From contig NZ_BMVR01000007.1 of assembly GCF_014650815.1 (NCBI RefSeq), forward strand, positions 192,976 to 256,975: DNA of 64,000 bases, given 5' to 3'. Every line of letters begins with the position of its first letter. Position 1 is the stretch's first letter. The notes under the pieces were generated by a model. It ran no database searches. It worked only from the letters and a program-made list of their open reading frames with translations, and had not been told where the DNA came from. The DNA comes from Streptomyces flavofungini. GTDB lineage: Bacteria > Actinomycetota > Actinomycetes > Streptomycetales > Streptomycetaceae. Shown piece after piece: positions 25,815 to 35,028 of this stretch. The position numbers were made by a program, and so were the translations under genes.

Positions 25815-28800
25815 CTAGAGTTCGAAGTCGAGTCGGCCGAGCAGGCCGACGGTCAGGCCGAAGTAGTCGGCGTGCACCAGGCGGCGGGCCGCGGACACGG
25901 GCCGGCCGTTCACGGTGACGGTGTCCGTGGCGGTGTCCTTGTCGGTGCGGTACAGCTCGTACTCCTGCACGAGCAGTCGGTAGAGCGTCAGCAGCTGACC
26001 GCCGGTCGCGGCGGGGCCGCCGCTCCAGACGAAGCCGCCCCCCTCGGCCCGGCAGGCGAGGTCCACCGGGGCTGTGGCCTGCTTCCAGTCCATGTCGTCC
26101 TCGCCGAGGCTCGCCCTGCTCTGCAGGGTCACCACGACGCGGCGGCTCGCCGCGGCCGCGGCGGTGCCGGTGCCGCTGATCTCGCCGAGTTCGTTGACCG
26201 TCGCGGGGCCCGTCAGTTTGATGTCGAGGCGCTCGCCCTCCCGGTGACCGGTGAGGGTGCGGGGCGGGACGACCTGCGCGAACTCCGCGAGCTCCACCTT
26301 CGACAGGTGCAGCGGATCGACCGAGTACGGCTGGTACCGAGCCAGGGCGAGCCGCAGATACGGGAAGTACGCCGCCGCACCGGCGCCCGCGCCGAAGTCC
26401 ACATCGATGTCCACGTACCAGAGCTGCCGCTCCTTGTGGAACTTCGGCGTGAAGGCCACCGCGTCGACCAGGACGGGCGCGCTGTCCGGCGATTCGGCGA
26501 GGCGCAGTCCGGTGGGCCGCCGCTCCGCGTTCGGGAAGTGCGCGGCCGTCGGCCTCGGCAGCGGCGGGGTGCCGGACCAGACGGGGTCGATGCCCCAGCG
26601 GGTGGCGAGGTGGTCCTTGAGGCCGGTGCCCGGGTCGAGGACCACGGCGAGCATCTCGTCGTCGCCCGAGGAGAACCAGGGACGGTTCAGATAGACCCGC
26701 AGCCCGGCCGAGGCGCGCCGTTGGGTGACTGTGAGCCGCTGGTGGTCGACGGTCCGCTCGCGGCGGAACGTTGGCACGATGTACGCCACGACCGGCGGCT
26801 CCGGCCTGCGGGAACTGGGCACCGGCAGCGCGGCGTTCGTCGGGCCGACGCGGATGACCTTGTTCCGGTCCTGCGTGATGCTGGGGTGGAAGTACTCGCG
26901 GAAGCGGGTGACGGCGGTCGGCGTGTAGCGGACGTTGCGGTGCCGGGTGTCGCCGAACTCGTGCGTGCGGCGGACCTGTTCCACGTCGTCGGTGTACTCC
27001 AGGGTGATGTCCTCCAGGTGCGTGTGGCCGTCGATGCGGCTGGGCGCGGTCTGGGTGACGTCGTCCAGCCACTCGCTCCAGTGCGCGTCCAGCTCGACAT
27101 GGCCGCTGCTCTCCGCGTGGCTGGTGAGCCGGCCGGTGAGCCGGGCGGCCGTCTGCTCGGCCTCGCGGACGGATCCCAGGTCGCTCAGCTCGGGCGGGTG
27201 CACGGGCTTCTCCACCGCGTGCACCAGGGTCAGTTCGACCCAGGGCGTGAGCATCCAGTTCTCGCCGTCGGCACTGGCCCGCGTCACGAAGGTCTTGTCC
27301 CGCTCCGGCAGGTCCGTCCAGAACCGCGACCCGGTCAGCAGGTTCCACTGCCGCAGCAGGGGCAGCTTCGCCGCGTCGAGATAGCAGCTCAGCCGGACCT
27401 TGGCGATCTCAGCCTTGGGCAGGAACACCTCAAGGACCCGTTCGATCAGGCCGTCGTGCCAGTGTGGCTCGCCCGTGCCCTCCAGGATGCGCAGCTTGAA
27501 CGGCTTCGCCTGCGGCCACGGCCCGGGGAAGGGGATCTTGCGGTTCTCCCGGTCGCCGGGCAGGCCGCGCAGCATCACGCCCTCGGCGAGGACGTCCGGG
27601 AGGTAGGGCAGGATCAGCTGGTCGGAGTCGTGCACCACGAACTCGCCCTGCCGCAGCCCCGCACCGCGCCGGGCGAGCGGCAACGGCGTGACGGGCAGCG
27701 GGTCGTGCACGTCGTGCTTGGCGATGTGGATGCTGTCCTCGCGCAGCAGATCGTGCTCCCGGTACGGCCACTCGGGGTCGCGCACCACGGTGTCCAGGAA
27801 GGACCCGGACTCGCGGGAGGCCACGGTGTAGTACTCCTTGCGCAGCCGATCGGGCTTGCCCGCGCCGAAGGCGGCGTCGAACACGCCGTGCTCCTCGGCC
27901 ATCTGCAGGGCGGTCTTGGGCGGCGCCAGATGGCGTTCGGCGATCGCCTTGTACTGCCGGTCCAGGCCGTCCACGTCGGAGTGCGGCTCGTGGTCGGGGA
28001 CGTCCGAGCGCCGCAGGACGTACTCGTCGGTGGAGATCTCCCGGCCGTCGTCGGTCACGGTGCTGCGGATGACGAGCCGTTCGGTGGACTCGCCCTCGTT
28101 GAACGGAAGCAGCGGGAGCACCACCGGTTGCGGCACCGGCTCCCAGCGGCCGTACGTGATCGCGTCCGACTGCACGGCGTCCGGCGTACCGGCCGTGTGG
28201 TCGAGGCCGTTGCCCGCGAGGTCGACGACCCGCGCCCGCATCCGGTACGTCCGGCCGTAGCGCAGCGCGGGCAGGGAGCCCGGCTCGGCGGTGAACTTGG
28301 TGTCCAGCGGCACATCCGGGGAGACCGGCGGCTTCGGCTCCTGAGGCGCGTCGTCCAGGCCGATGGTGCGGCCCGGACGGGGCGCCGCGAGGCTCCAGCC
28401 GTGCCAGCCGAACACGGCCTGGTGTCCGTAGAGCTGCCGGTCGTCGGCACCGTCCGTGGTGACCACGCTCGCCCGTACGGTGCCCTCGTCGGGGCGGACC
28501 TGGATCTCGACGGGCGGCTGCCCCGGCCGCCGGATCACGTAGCGGCCCCGGCGCCGCAGCAGCGACCGCCACTGCGTCACCAGGCCGGTGGCCGGGTCGA
28601 CGGCGCCGATGTCCACCCGATAGCCGCGCACCAGGTTCTCGGCGGTCAGGTCGACGTCCGCGGCGGACGTGCGACGGCGCAGGTCGGCGCCGATCAGCCC
28701 GGCCAGCTGCCGGTCCCGGTCGGTGTGCAGCAGCGTGATGCCGGAGCCCCGGGCGGCGGGGGTGCCGGTGCCCGTCACCTCCTGGGCGACCGAGCCGATG

Positions 28801-29951
28801 CCGGTGGGCAGGTCGCTGTCGTGCAGGGTGTCGATGGAGGCGGCGTAGTCGAGGTGCTTGAGGGCCGCGCCGTCCACGTCGAGTTCCGTGAGGTGCCAGG
28901 ACTCGGGATCGCCCAGGTTCAGGACCCGGCCGGTGAGCGCCCCCGGGGTCTCCTCGGCCGCTTCGAAGACGCTGCCGCGGACGAACCGGATCTTCGTCCA
29001 GGGGCGTCGGCCCGGGGTGTTGAGCTGGGCGTCGCCGGTGAGGCTCTCGTCGAACAGCACCCGGACCTTCGCCCCGTCGGCCACCCCCGAAGGCATCGTG
29101 AAGCGCAGGTCGACGACGAGACCGAACCGGCGCTGCAGCTCCGGGTAGTCGCCGATGAGGCCGCACGCCTCGTGGAAGTCCACCCGGTGCGGCGGCTCCT
29201 CGGCGAACCCGGCGGGTTCCTTGCCGCGTTCGTAGAAGCGGGCGGCCTCCGCGAGGGGCAGCATCCGCCGCTTCTCCTCGTCGGTGTACACGTCGCTCGT
29301 CCGGTCCATGAAGCGGGGCTCGTGCTCGGGCGCCGCGGCGGACCGCGGGCCGTCACCGTGGGGTTCGAGTGCCTCCTCCACGGCCGCGAACCCGGTCTCC
29401 ACCTTCCGGCCCAGTTCCAGGACCTGGGACGAGATGATGTCCGCCATGCGGTACTTCGACGGGAGCTCCCAGCCGCGGTGGTCCGTGGGCGGCTCCTCGC
29501 ACAGCATCCGCTCCTCGCGGGCCCACTCCGCGCTGAGCCTGGACCGGGTCGTGGACACCGCGACTGCCTCGTACACCCCGGTCACCTCGTCGTGCACGAG
29601 CTTGCCCGGATACGACCGCAGCGTGCGGCGCCCGGCCGCCGCGAACGTGGACGGCGCCTGCGGCCGCCGGACGAAGGTGGTGGGTGTGAACAGGGTCGTC
29701 CACAGCGTCGAGTCGGCCGCCGGATAGCGGCCGGTGGGCTGCCACTGCTTGACGACGGTGCCCTGCGGGCTGTCGAACTCCAGCCACAGGGCGGGCAGCA
29801 GCCGGGCGAGTTTCTCCGGCCAGTTCACGAAGTACGCGGAGCCGTCGAGCTGGTCGATCCCGGTCAGGCTGGGGCTGACGAGGACGGACAGCCGTACCGC
29901 GTCGCCCTCCACCACGCCGTCCGGGAGCACCGTCCATCGGATGCTGTCCAT
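25815..29951 (-). CDS. Giant uncharacterised protein B (1378 aa)
   Basis: No known domain was recognised. The ATG at 29951 begins MDSIRWTVLPDGV two bases after the stop of giant A (TGACCATG), so the genes are coupled. There is no signal peptide or membrane helix. The protein is beta-rich and unusually full of W, D, R and H, and reads like a chain of Ig-like and jelly-roll units: an opening DGVVEGDAVRLSVLVSP, a mid section with YRMRARVVDLAGNGLDH near 755, and a terminal GLTVGLLGRLDFEL. Codon use matches neighbours, so it does not look freshly acquired. Structural or carrier roles are possible. Existence as a gene is certain, function is not. Confidence 0.85.
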   Translation of the reverse strand: MDSIRWTVLPDGVVEGDAVRLSVLVSPSLTGIDQLDGSAYFVNWPEKLARLLPALWLEFDSPQGTVVKQWQPTGRYPAADSTLWTTLFTPTTFVRRPQAPSTFAAAGRRTLRSYPGKLVHDEVTGVYEAVAVSTTRSRLSAEWAREERMLCEEPPTDHRGWELPSKYRMADIISSQVLELGRKVETGFAAVEEALEPHGDGPRSAAAPEHEPRFMDRTSDVYTDEEKRRMLPLAEAARFYERGKEPAGFAEEPPHRVDFHEACGLIGDYPELQRRFGLVVDLRFTMPSGVADGAKVRVLFDESLTGDAQLNTPGRRPWTKIRFVRGSVFEAAEETPGALTGRVLNLGDPESWHLTELDVDGAALKHLDYAASIDTLHDSDLPTGIGSVAQEVTGTGTPAARGSGITLLHTDRDRQLAGLIGADLRRRTSAADVDLTAENLVRGYRVDIGAVDPATGLVTQWRSLLRRRGRYVIRRPGQPPVEIQVRPDEGTVRASVVTTDGADDRQLYGHQAVFGWHGWSLAAPRPGRTIGLDDAPQEPKPPVSPDVPLDTKFTAEPGSLPALRYGRTYRMRARVVDLAGNGLDHTAGTPDAVQSDAITYGRWEPVPQPVVLPLLPFNEGESTERLVIRSTVTDDGREISTDEYVLRRSDVPDHEPHSDVDGLDRQYKAIAERHLAPPKTALQMAEEHGVFDAAFGAGKPDRLRKEYYTVASRESGSFLDTVVRDPEWPYREHDLLREDSIHIAKHDVHDPLPVTPLPLARRGAGLRQGEFVVHDSDQLILPYLPDVLAEGVMLRGLPGDRENRKIPFPGPWPQAKPFKLRILEGTGEPHWHDGLIERVLEVFLPKAEIAKVRLSCYLDAAKLPLLRQWNLLTGSRFWTDLPERDKTFVTRASADGENWMLTPWVELTLVHAVEKPVHPPELSDLGSVREAEQTAARLTGRLTSHAESSGHVELDAHWSEWLDDVTQTAPSRIDGHTHLEDITLEYTDDVEQVRRTHEFGDTRHRNVRYTPTAVTRFREYFHPSITQDRNKVIRVGPTNAALPVPSSRRPEPPVVAYIVPTFRRERTVDHQRLTVTQRRASAGLRVYLNRPWFSSGDDEMLAVVLDPGTGLKDHLATRWGIDPVWSGTPPLPRPTAAHFPNAERRPTGLRLAESPDSAPVLVDAVAFTPKFHKERQLWYVDIDVDFGAGAGAAAYFPYLRLALARYQPYSVDPLHLSKVELAEFAQVVPPRTLTGHREGERLDIKLTGPATVNELGEISGTGTAAAAASRRVVVTLQSRASLGEDDMDWKQATAPVDLACRAEGGGFVWSGGPAATGGQLLTLYRLLVQEYELYRTDKDTATDTVTVNGRPVSAARRLVHADYFGLTVGLLGRLDFEL

Positions 29952-29953
29952 GG

Positions 29954-32900
29954 TCAGGCCACCTCCGCGAAGGCCGTGCAGTAGTCGAAGACGGGGTCGA
30001 CGCGGGCTCCGGTCACCGGGTCCGTGTACGGGGACATCAGATCGGTGAACGTCGGCGGGGCGATGGCCGGGGCGGCCGCCGCACCGGCGAGCGCGAAGGA
30101 CGCGCTGCTCCCGGCGAACTGCTTCTCGCAGCGGATCGTCACCGACGTCTCGAAGAAGCCGATCTCGATGCTGATGGTCAGGCTGGCCCGGCCGACCGCG
30201 TAGCCGTCCTCGTAGCCCAGTTCCAGATACAGCTCGATGGACGCCGAGACGATGCCGAGGACGTCGACCTCGCCGCGCGCCCGCAGATAGCCGACGAGCT
30301 TGACCTTGTTCCGGGGGGAGCCGGGGCCGCCGGTCAGTTCGAGCCGGAAGTAGATGCCGGCCATCACCGACAGGCTGCCGCTGGCCACGCCGAAGTTCAT
30401 GGACACGGCGGCCCCGAACTCCAGGGCGACGTCCAGGACGGCGATCTCCTTGGGGCTCAGCACGATCCCGAAGTAGCCGCCGCCGCCCAGCATCGACACG
30501 GTCAGCCGGAACGGCGCCTCGCGACGGCAGAAGGAGAACCCGGCCTGCAGCGGCGTGTCCCCGATGAACGGCACCGAGAGCGCGGCGTTCAGGGAGAGGT
30601 TCTCCAGGCTGAAGACGCCGACGGCGGCATTCGGGAGCTGCATCGAGAAGTTCGCGTGGATGCCCGAACCGTCGACGGTGAGGGCAGGCGGGTCGCTGAA
30701 GCCGTCGAGCGGGATGATGTTGCGCAGGGTCTGGACGAACGCCAGGTTCCCCACGAAGTCGATGCCGCCGAACTTCACCTCGACGTCGGGCTTCTGCCCG
30801 GCGCGCATGCTGAACCGGATCCGGTCGAAGGACAGCACGATGGCGTCGAAGTCGGGCACCATGCGCAGCTGGAACTTGTCCAGCGTGCAGGAGACGTCCG
30901 CGGCCTGGGGCACGTCCGGGCGCAGCGAGCCGCGCAGGTCGGCGACCAGCGTCAGCTTGCCGAACGGCCAGAACACGGCGTGCTCGGGGTCGGTGGGTGT
31001 CGGCTTGTTCGGCGTCCACGGCTTGATGTCGGGCTGCCACTCCAGGCGGGAGTTGACGACGTCCGGCAGCTTCGCGCCGAGGGCGGCGGCTTCGATCGCC
31101 TTCTTCAGCGCGAGCGCCTGACCGACGGCGTTGTCCCAGGTGGCGGCCTGCTCGGCGATGCGGGTCAGCAACTGCCGTACGCCGGTGTCCACGGCGGCGG
31201 GCAGGGCGACGCGCAGCGCGGTCAGCGCCTCGGAGAACGCGTTGAAGGCGTTCTCCACCTCGCGGATGGGGATCGGGTCGGGGTCCTGTTCCAGATGGCT
31301 GGTGATGAACGCGACGAGGGTCTCCGCGAACAGCGCCGCGGCGTCCGTCACGCGGATGACCTGGTCGGCGATCTCCGGGAACTGCTCCTCGACCGAGGTG
31401 AGCAGATCGCGCAGCCCGCGCAGGTCGTTGAGGAAGCCCGTGACCGCGTTGACCGTCGCCGTGAAGAAGTTCGGCGCCTTCAGGTTGTCCAGACCGATCT
31501 CGCTCATGATCTCGGTGAGCGGGAACATCCCGAACAGCTTCGCCCCGGACAGCGCGGAGAAGTAGTCCAGCGGGTTGAACCGGCCCTGGGCGAGCTTGGC
31601 CCACTTGTCGACGGCGGGCGCGGCGCCCGCCTCGGCGCCGGGGGGAGGGGCGGGGGTCGCGGCGACCGGCCCGGTGCGCCGGGAGAGCCCCGCCACCGGG
31701 AAGTTGGGCTGGGCGAGCGCCCCCGCCGTCTGGCCACCGTTGCTGAAGGTCAGGTCGACGGGCCGCGCCAGCTCGATGAACAGCTGTGCCTTGTTCGCCT
31801 CGGTGAAGGCGTTGGTCACGTACGGCTCGGGATGGAACACCGACTGCGTCTGGTCGCCGCCGGAGCCGGTGGTGAACTGGCTCAGCGCGGGGATGACGGC
31901 CCGCGCCCAGCGCACCGTCGGCAGGAAGCGGGGGTGGTCGGTGGGGTCGAGGGCGAGGATCGACGGCGTGGTGACGGCGTCCCAGACGATCTGGGCGGTG
32001 GACAGCGTCGTGTCGTCGGGCTTGTGGCTCGGCGCGTACGCGACGGACTGGCCGCGTACGTCCGCGACGACCCGGCGGACATCGGCGCTTGCCAGGTCCG
32101 GTGGCTCCGGCCGCCGCGCGTCGTCGATCAGCCCGTGATAGTGCCGGATGATCGTCTCGACGTCGGCGGCGTTGCCGTGCACCCGCTGGCCCACGAACGC
32201 CATGGGCGTGGCGAATTCGAGGACGCGCCCGTCGACGTCGACCATGCTCACCTGGAACCGGAACGGGTCCTCCGTCAGCGTCACCGGGAAGAAGGCGAGC
32301 TTGTGGTGGGGGTCGCCGCCGACCGGGGACAGGCCGGGGATCGGCGTGGGCGGCAGCAGGTCGGGCGTGACCAGGGTGAGCAGCCGGACGCTGGTGAAGG
32401 GGAAGAGTCTGCGCAGCCGCTTCTGGTCGTCGTTGTCCGCCGGGGAGCCGTAGGCGCGCACCGGCTCGCGGACCATGATGAAGAACCGCTGGTTGAGGTA
32501 GGCCGCGTTGTCCGGGCGGTCGTGGTCGAACTTCCGCTCGGTGACCTTGACCAGGTCGGCGAGGTGGCCGAAGGGGAAGAGCCGCCCCCGGTACATGACG
32601 CGTACGTAGTGGTCGCGGCCCATGGAGGCGCGGTGCCGCCACTGGGTGACGTCGAATCCGACGGGCGGGCGCTCCCAGGTGCCGAGGGAGTCGAGCCAGC
32701 CGCCGAGGGACGACAGGATGAGGTTGTCGACCTGCACGGGTCGGGGAGCGAAGCCGCCCGACAGGTTGGTGTTGGAGCTCAGATGCACCACGGAGGAACG
32801 ATCGCCGCTGGTCAGCGCCATCGTGAATTCGCTCGGGCCGTCCAGCGGATGCGGGTCGGCGGGGTTGAAGCCGGTGTCGCGCGTCCAGATGGCGCGGGCG

Positions 32901-33727
32901 GGGCCCGCCGGCATCCGGGTGTGCCACAGCTCGATGCGGCCGTCGGGGTCGGGGAGTTCGGTGCTGTGCGTCCAGGTCGCCGTCTGCGGCGGGGAGAGGA
33001 GCAGCCGGTAGGGGAGTTCGATGCCGGTACGCGGGTTGGCGGGGTCGGCCAGGGGGTTCTCGGGGCCGGGGCCGGCGGCGGCTCCGACGGCGGGCTGCCC
33101 GGGCGGCTCCGCCGGGGTGGGCGCGCTGCGGAGTCCTGCGGCGACGGGGCCGTCCGGGCCGTGCCGCGCGGAGAGTTCCGCCACGGTCCGGGCCAGCCGC
33201 AGCGCCTGGAAGACGTCGTCGGGCCGACTGGCCACGGCCTGCCGCAGCCCTGCCGCCATCGCGGGTTCCCGTGCGGCGTCCACGACCCGCAGGGGGAGCG
33301 TCCGCATGGCGGTGAGCAGCCCGGATTCCGTGTACGGGATGACGTCCTGGGCGCCGACGGTGAAGACGAGCACGCTGCGGCCGCCGATGCGCGACGCGAC
33401 GGGCGGCGGCTTGTGCGGCTCGCTGCCACCGGGCGGGGGCGCGGCGGTCGGTGTGCCCGATGCGTCCGGTGTGCCTGGTGCGGCCGGGGCGTTCGGTGGC
33501 TCGGGTTCGGGGATGCCGGGGCTCACCTCGAAGAAGGCCTGTTCGGCGACGTGCTGGGGGCCGAACGTGACGACGAGGTAGGCCGGTTGGGCGGGGTCCT
33601 TGCGGATCAGGCGGCGGGGCCCGATGAGGGGGCGGTCCAGCCGGAGCCCCTGGAAGAGGAAGTGAAGGTCGAGCAGGTCGGTGGCGCGCAGGAGCCGATA
33701 GGGCTGGGGTGACGGTGGCACGGACAT
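29954..33727 (-). CDS. Giant uncharacterised protein A (1257 aa)
   Basis: The ATG at 33727 follows GGGGGA. The N-terminal 70 residues lead into a Pro/Ala linker (about 73-110). Then come mixed segments including LPYRLLLSPPQTATWTHS and RIELWHTRM near 250-280. Residues about 640-850 are amphipathic helices (LNDLRGLRDLLTSVEEQF, ALTALRVALPAAVDTG). From about 890 to 1210 the chain is a long run of alternating beta strands (FQLRMVPDFDAIVLSFDRIRF, GVASGSLSVMAGIYFRLEL, ISIEIGFFETSVTIRCEKQF), like an extended beta groove or barrel. No signal peptide is present. It heads a three-gene operon with giant B and a secreted protease. No family name could be given. Confidence 0.85.
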   Translation of the reverse strand: MSVPPSPQPYRLLRATDLLDLHFLFQGLRLDRPLIGPRRLIRKDPAQPAYLVVTFGPQHVAEQAFFEVSPGIPEPEPPNAPAAPGTPDASGTPTAAPPPGGSEPHKPPPVASRIGGRSVLVFTVGAQDVIPYTESGLLTAMRTLPLRVVDAAREPAMAAGLRQAVASRPDDVFQALRLARTVAELSARHGPDGPVAAGLRSAPTPAEPPGQPAVGAAAGPGPENPLADPANPRTGIELPYRLLLSPPQTATWTHSTELPDPDGRIELWHTRMPAGPARAIWTRDTGFNPADPHPLDGPSEFTMALTSGDRSSVVHLSSNTNLSGGFAPRPVQVDNLILSSLGGWLDSLGTWERPPVGFDVTQWRHRASMGRDHYVRVMYRGRLFPFGHLADLVKVTERKFDHDRPDNAAYLNQRFFIMVREPVRAYGSPADNDDQKRLRRLFPFTSVRLLTLVTPDLLPPTPIPGLSPVGGDPHHKLAFFPVTLTEDPFRFQVSMVDVDGRVLEFATPMAFVGQRVHGNAADVETIIRHYHGLIDDARRPEPPDLASADVRRVVADVRGQSVAYAPSHKPDDTTLSTAQIVWDAVTTPSILALDPTDHPRFLPTVRWARAVIPALSQFTTGSGGDQTQSVFHPEPYVTNAFTEANKAQLFIELARPVDLTFSNGGQTAGALAQPNFPVAGLSRRTGPVAATPAPPPGAEAGAAPAVDKWAKLAQGRFNPLDYFSALSGAKLFGMFPLTEIMSEIGLDNLKAPNFFTATVNAVTGFLNDLRGLRDLLTSVEEQFPEIADQVIRVTDAAALFAETLVAFITSHLEQDPDPIPIREVENAFNAFSEALTALRVALPAAVDTGVRQLLTRIAEQAATWDNAVGQALALKKAIEAAALGAKLPDVVNSRLEWQPDIKPWTPNKPTPTDPEHAVFWPFGKLTLVADLRGSLRPDVPQAADVSCTLDKFQLRMVPDFDAIVLSFDRIRFSMRAGQKPDVEVKFGGIDFVGNLAFVQTLRNIIPLDGFSDPPALTVDGSGIHANFSMQLPNAAVGVFSLENLSLNAALSVPFIGDTPLQAGFSFCRREAPFRLTVSMLGGGGYFGIVLSPKEIAVLDVALEFGAAVSMNFGVASGSLSVMAGIYFRLELTGGPGSPRNKVKLVGYLRARGEVDVLGIVSASIELYLELGYEDGYAVGRASLTISIEIGFFETSVTIRCEKQFAGSSASFALAGAAAAPAIAPPTFTDLMSPYTDPVTGARVDPVFDYCTAFAEVA

Positions 33728-34441
33728 GCGATTCCCCCGTGGGACATGGGACATGGGACGTGGGACGTCGGCCGGGCCGGGGCCCACTTGAACCAGGTGT
33801 CGGGCTGGGAACGTGCGACGGACGTGGTCGGAGAGCTGTCTCAGGGGGACGGCGAAGGTGCCGACTGCCGTACCGCGGTGAGACGTGCGGGCGCGGAGCC
33901 GCGATGACGGGCACGGTCATGCGGGTGCGCGGACGCGTGGTGAGTGGGAGGCCGCCGGAGCGGACGTGAGGTGAGGCGGGTCCCGTGCGGGAGGACCGGC
34001 CCTGTGACGGGTGGTTCCCTTTTCTGCAACACGCTTTCTATCGCACGCGCGGGGCTATCGTCTCCGCCGGTTTCGGCCGACTCGCGCGGTGCGGAATGCG
34101 TGCGACCGGGGACGTCGGGCACCCGGGCACCGGGGCGACCGGCAGCGCGTGCGCGGCACGGACGAGCCGTGTCCCGCCGCGTTCGGCAACCGCTTGCCAC
34201 ATGTCTGCCCCCTCCCCGTTACGGGTCAATCCCAGGCTCCCTGACACCACGGGGCGCATGTCTACAGCTGGCCTCGCATGTCACCCCATCGGGTGAACTT
34301 GCGGATTGGCTGGGTTCCGACGGTGTGCGGTCGTTTGGCGAGGTCCCCGGTGCGGTCGCCGGGTGCGGTCGTCAACGCCCGCCGGATGCGGTTGTCCGCG
34401 CCCGCCGAGCGCGGGCGCGGACACCGCCAGGTGCGGCCTAA
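33728..34441. other. 714 bases without a convincing gene
   Basis: The stretch holds the leader and promoter of the giant-protein operon on its left. A locally AT-rich patch lies at 34010-34060. Open frames on both strands are Arg/Pro-rich with poor codon periodicity and are not called. Confidence 0.5.
33741..33768. repeat. Four tandem 7-bp repeats in the leader of giant A
   Basis: Units GGGACAT, GGGACAT, GGGACGT, GGGACGT run without gaps, 14-41 bases upstream of the ATG on the transcribed strand. It may be simple slippage, or a short leader element affecting translation. Confidence 0.8.
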
Positions 34442-34903
34442 TCAGCGCTGGGCGCGCCCGAGTTCGGCCAGCCGGGCCAGGGCGGGCAGGGCCTCGGCGA
34501 TGGACTGCCGCTGCTCCGGGGTCAATTGGGCGATCAGGGGCGCGAGGTGGCGGGTCCGGTCCGCGTGCCGGGACCGGCCGATGCTGCGGCCCGCCTCGGT
34601 GATGTGGACGAGGACGGCGCGGCCGTCGCTCGGGTCGGGGCGGCGCTCCACCAGGCCGTCGCGTTCGAGGCGGGTGACGAGCTGGGTGATGCCGGGCTGG
34701 CTGACCTGTTCGGTGCGGGCCAGGTCGCTCAGGCGCATCGGGCCGTCCCCGAAGGCGAGGGTGTCCAGGACCGACAGCGTGGTGAAGGGCAGCTTCTCCA
34801 GCATCGGCAGGCGGATGTAGAAGCGGTTGAAGTTCTCGAGCGCCGAGGTGAAGGCGTCCACGTCCAGGCCGCCGTCGGCGCCGCTTCCCGCGGTGTTCTT
34901 CAT
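34442..34903 (-). CDS. MarR-family regulator
   Basis: The product is 153 aa. The winged helix spans about residues 56-105 (MRLSDLARTEQVSQPGITQL, wing DPSDGRAVLVHIT). Helices at both ends form the dimer interface. ATG 34903 has GGAGTGG 8-9 bases upstream. It diverges from a GAPDH gene 125 bases away, with a perfect palindrome between. MarR proteins usually repress themselves and a divergent resistance or catabolic gene. Pentalenolactone producers pair a MarR regulator with a resistant GAPDH, a precedent for this layout. Confidence 0.88.
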   Translation of the reverse strand: MKNTAGSGADGGLDVDAFTSALENFNRFYIRLPMLEKLPFTTLSVLDTLAFGDGPMRLSDLARTEQVSQPGITQLVTRLERDGLVERRPDPSDGRAVLVHITEAGRSIGRSRHADRTRHLAPLIAQLTPEQRQSIAEALPALARLAELGRAQR

Positions 34904-34933
34904 GCTGTCGTCCACTCCAAAAATATATCGCAC

Positions 34934-34945
34934 ACTTAATTAAGT
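34934..34945. promoter_or_regulatory. Perfect 12-bp palindrome, likely MarR operator
   Basis: ACTTAATTAAGT is fully symmetric and strikingly AT-rich for this genome. It lies 31 bases upstream of the MarR start and 83 bases before the GAPDH start, in the only promoter-like part of the gap. Binding here could control both genes. Confidence 0.7.
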
Positions 34946-35028
34946 TGCTTATGATGTTCTCGTCGGCGCCCCGAGCTCTGCCGCGAGGGACGCCGCACGC
35001 CTCGTAGACGCAAGAAAGGGACAGCCCC

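Noticed and set aside
25581..33712. Very long open frames on the plus strand opposite the two giant genes
   Set aside because: They are antisense shadows of high-GC genes. They lack sensible domain content, and the minus-strand genes have ribosome sites, tight spacing and coherent composition.
33741..33768. CRISPR-like array
   Set aside because: Units are 7 bp, contiguous, without spacers; it is a simple tandem repeat.
33841..34200. 119-codon leftward frame before the giant operon
   Set aside because: Arg/Pro/Ser-rich product without domain, no ribosome site and poor codon periodicity.
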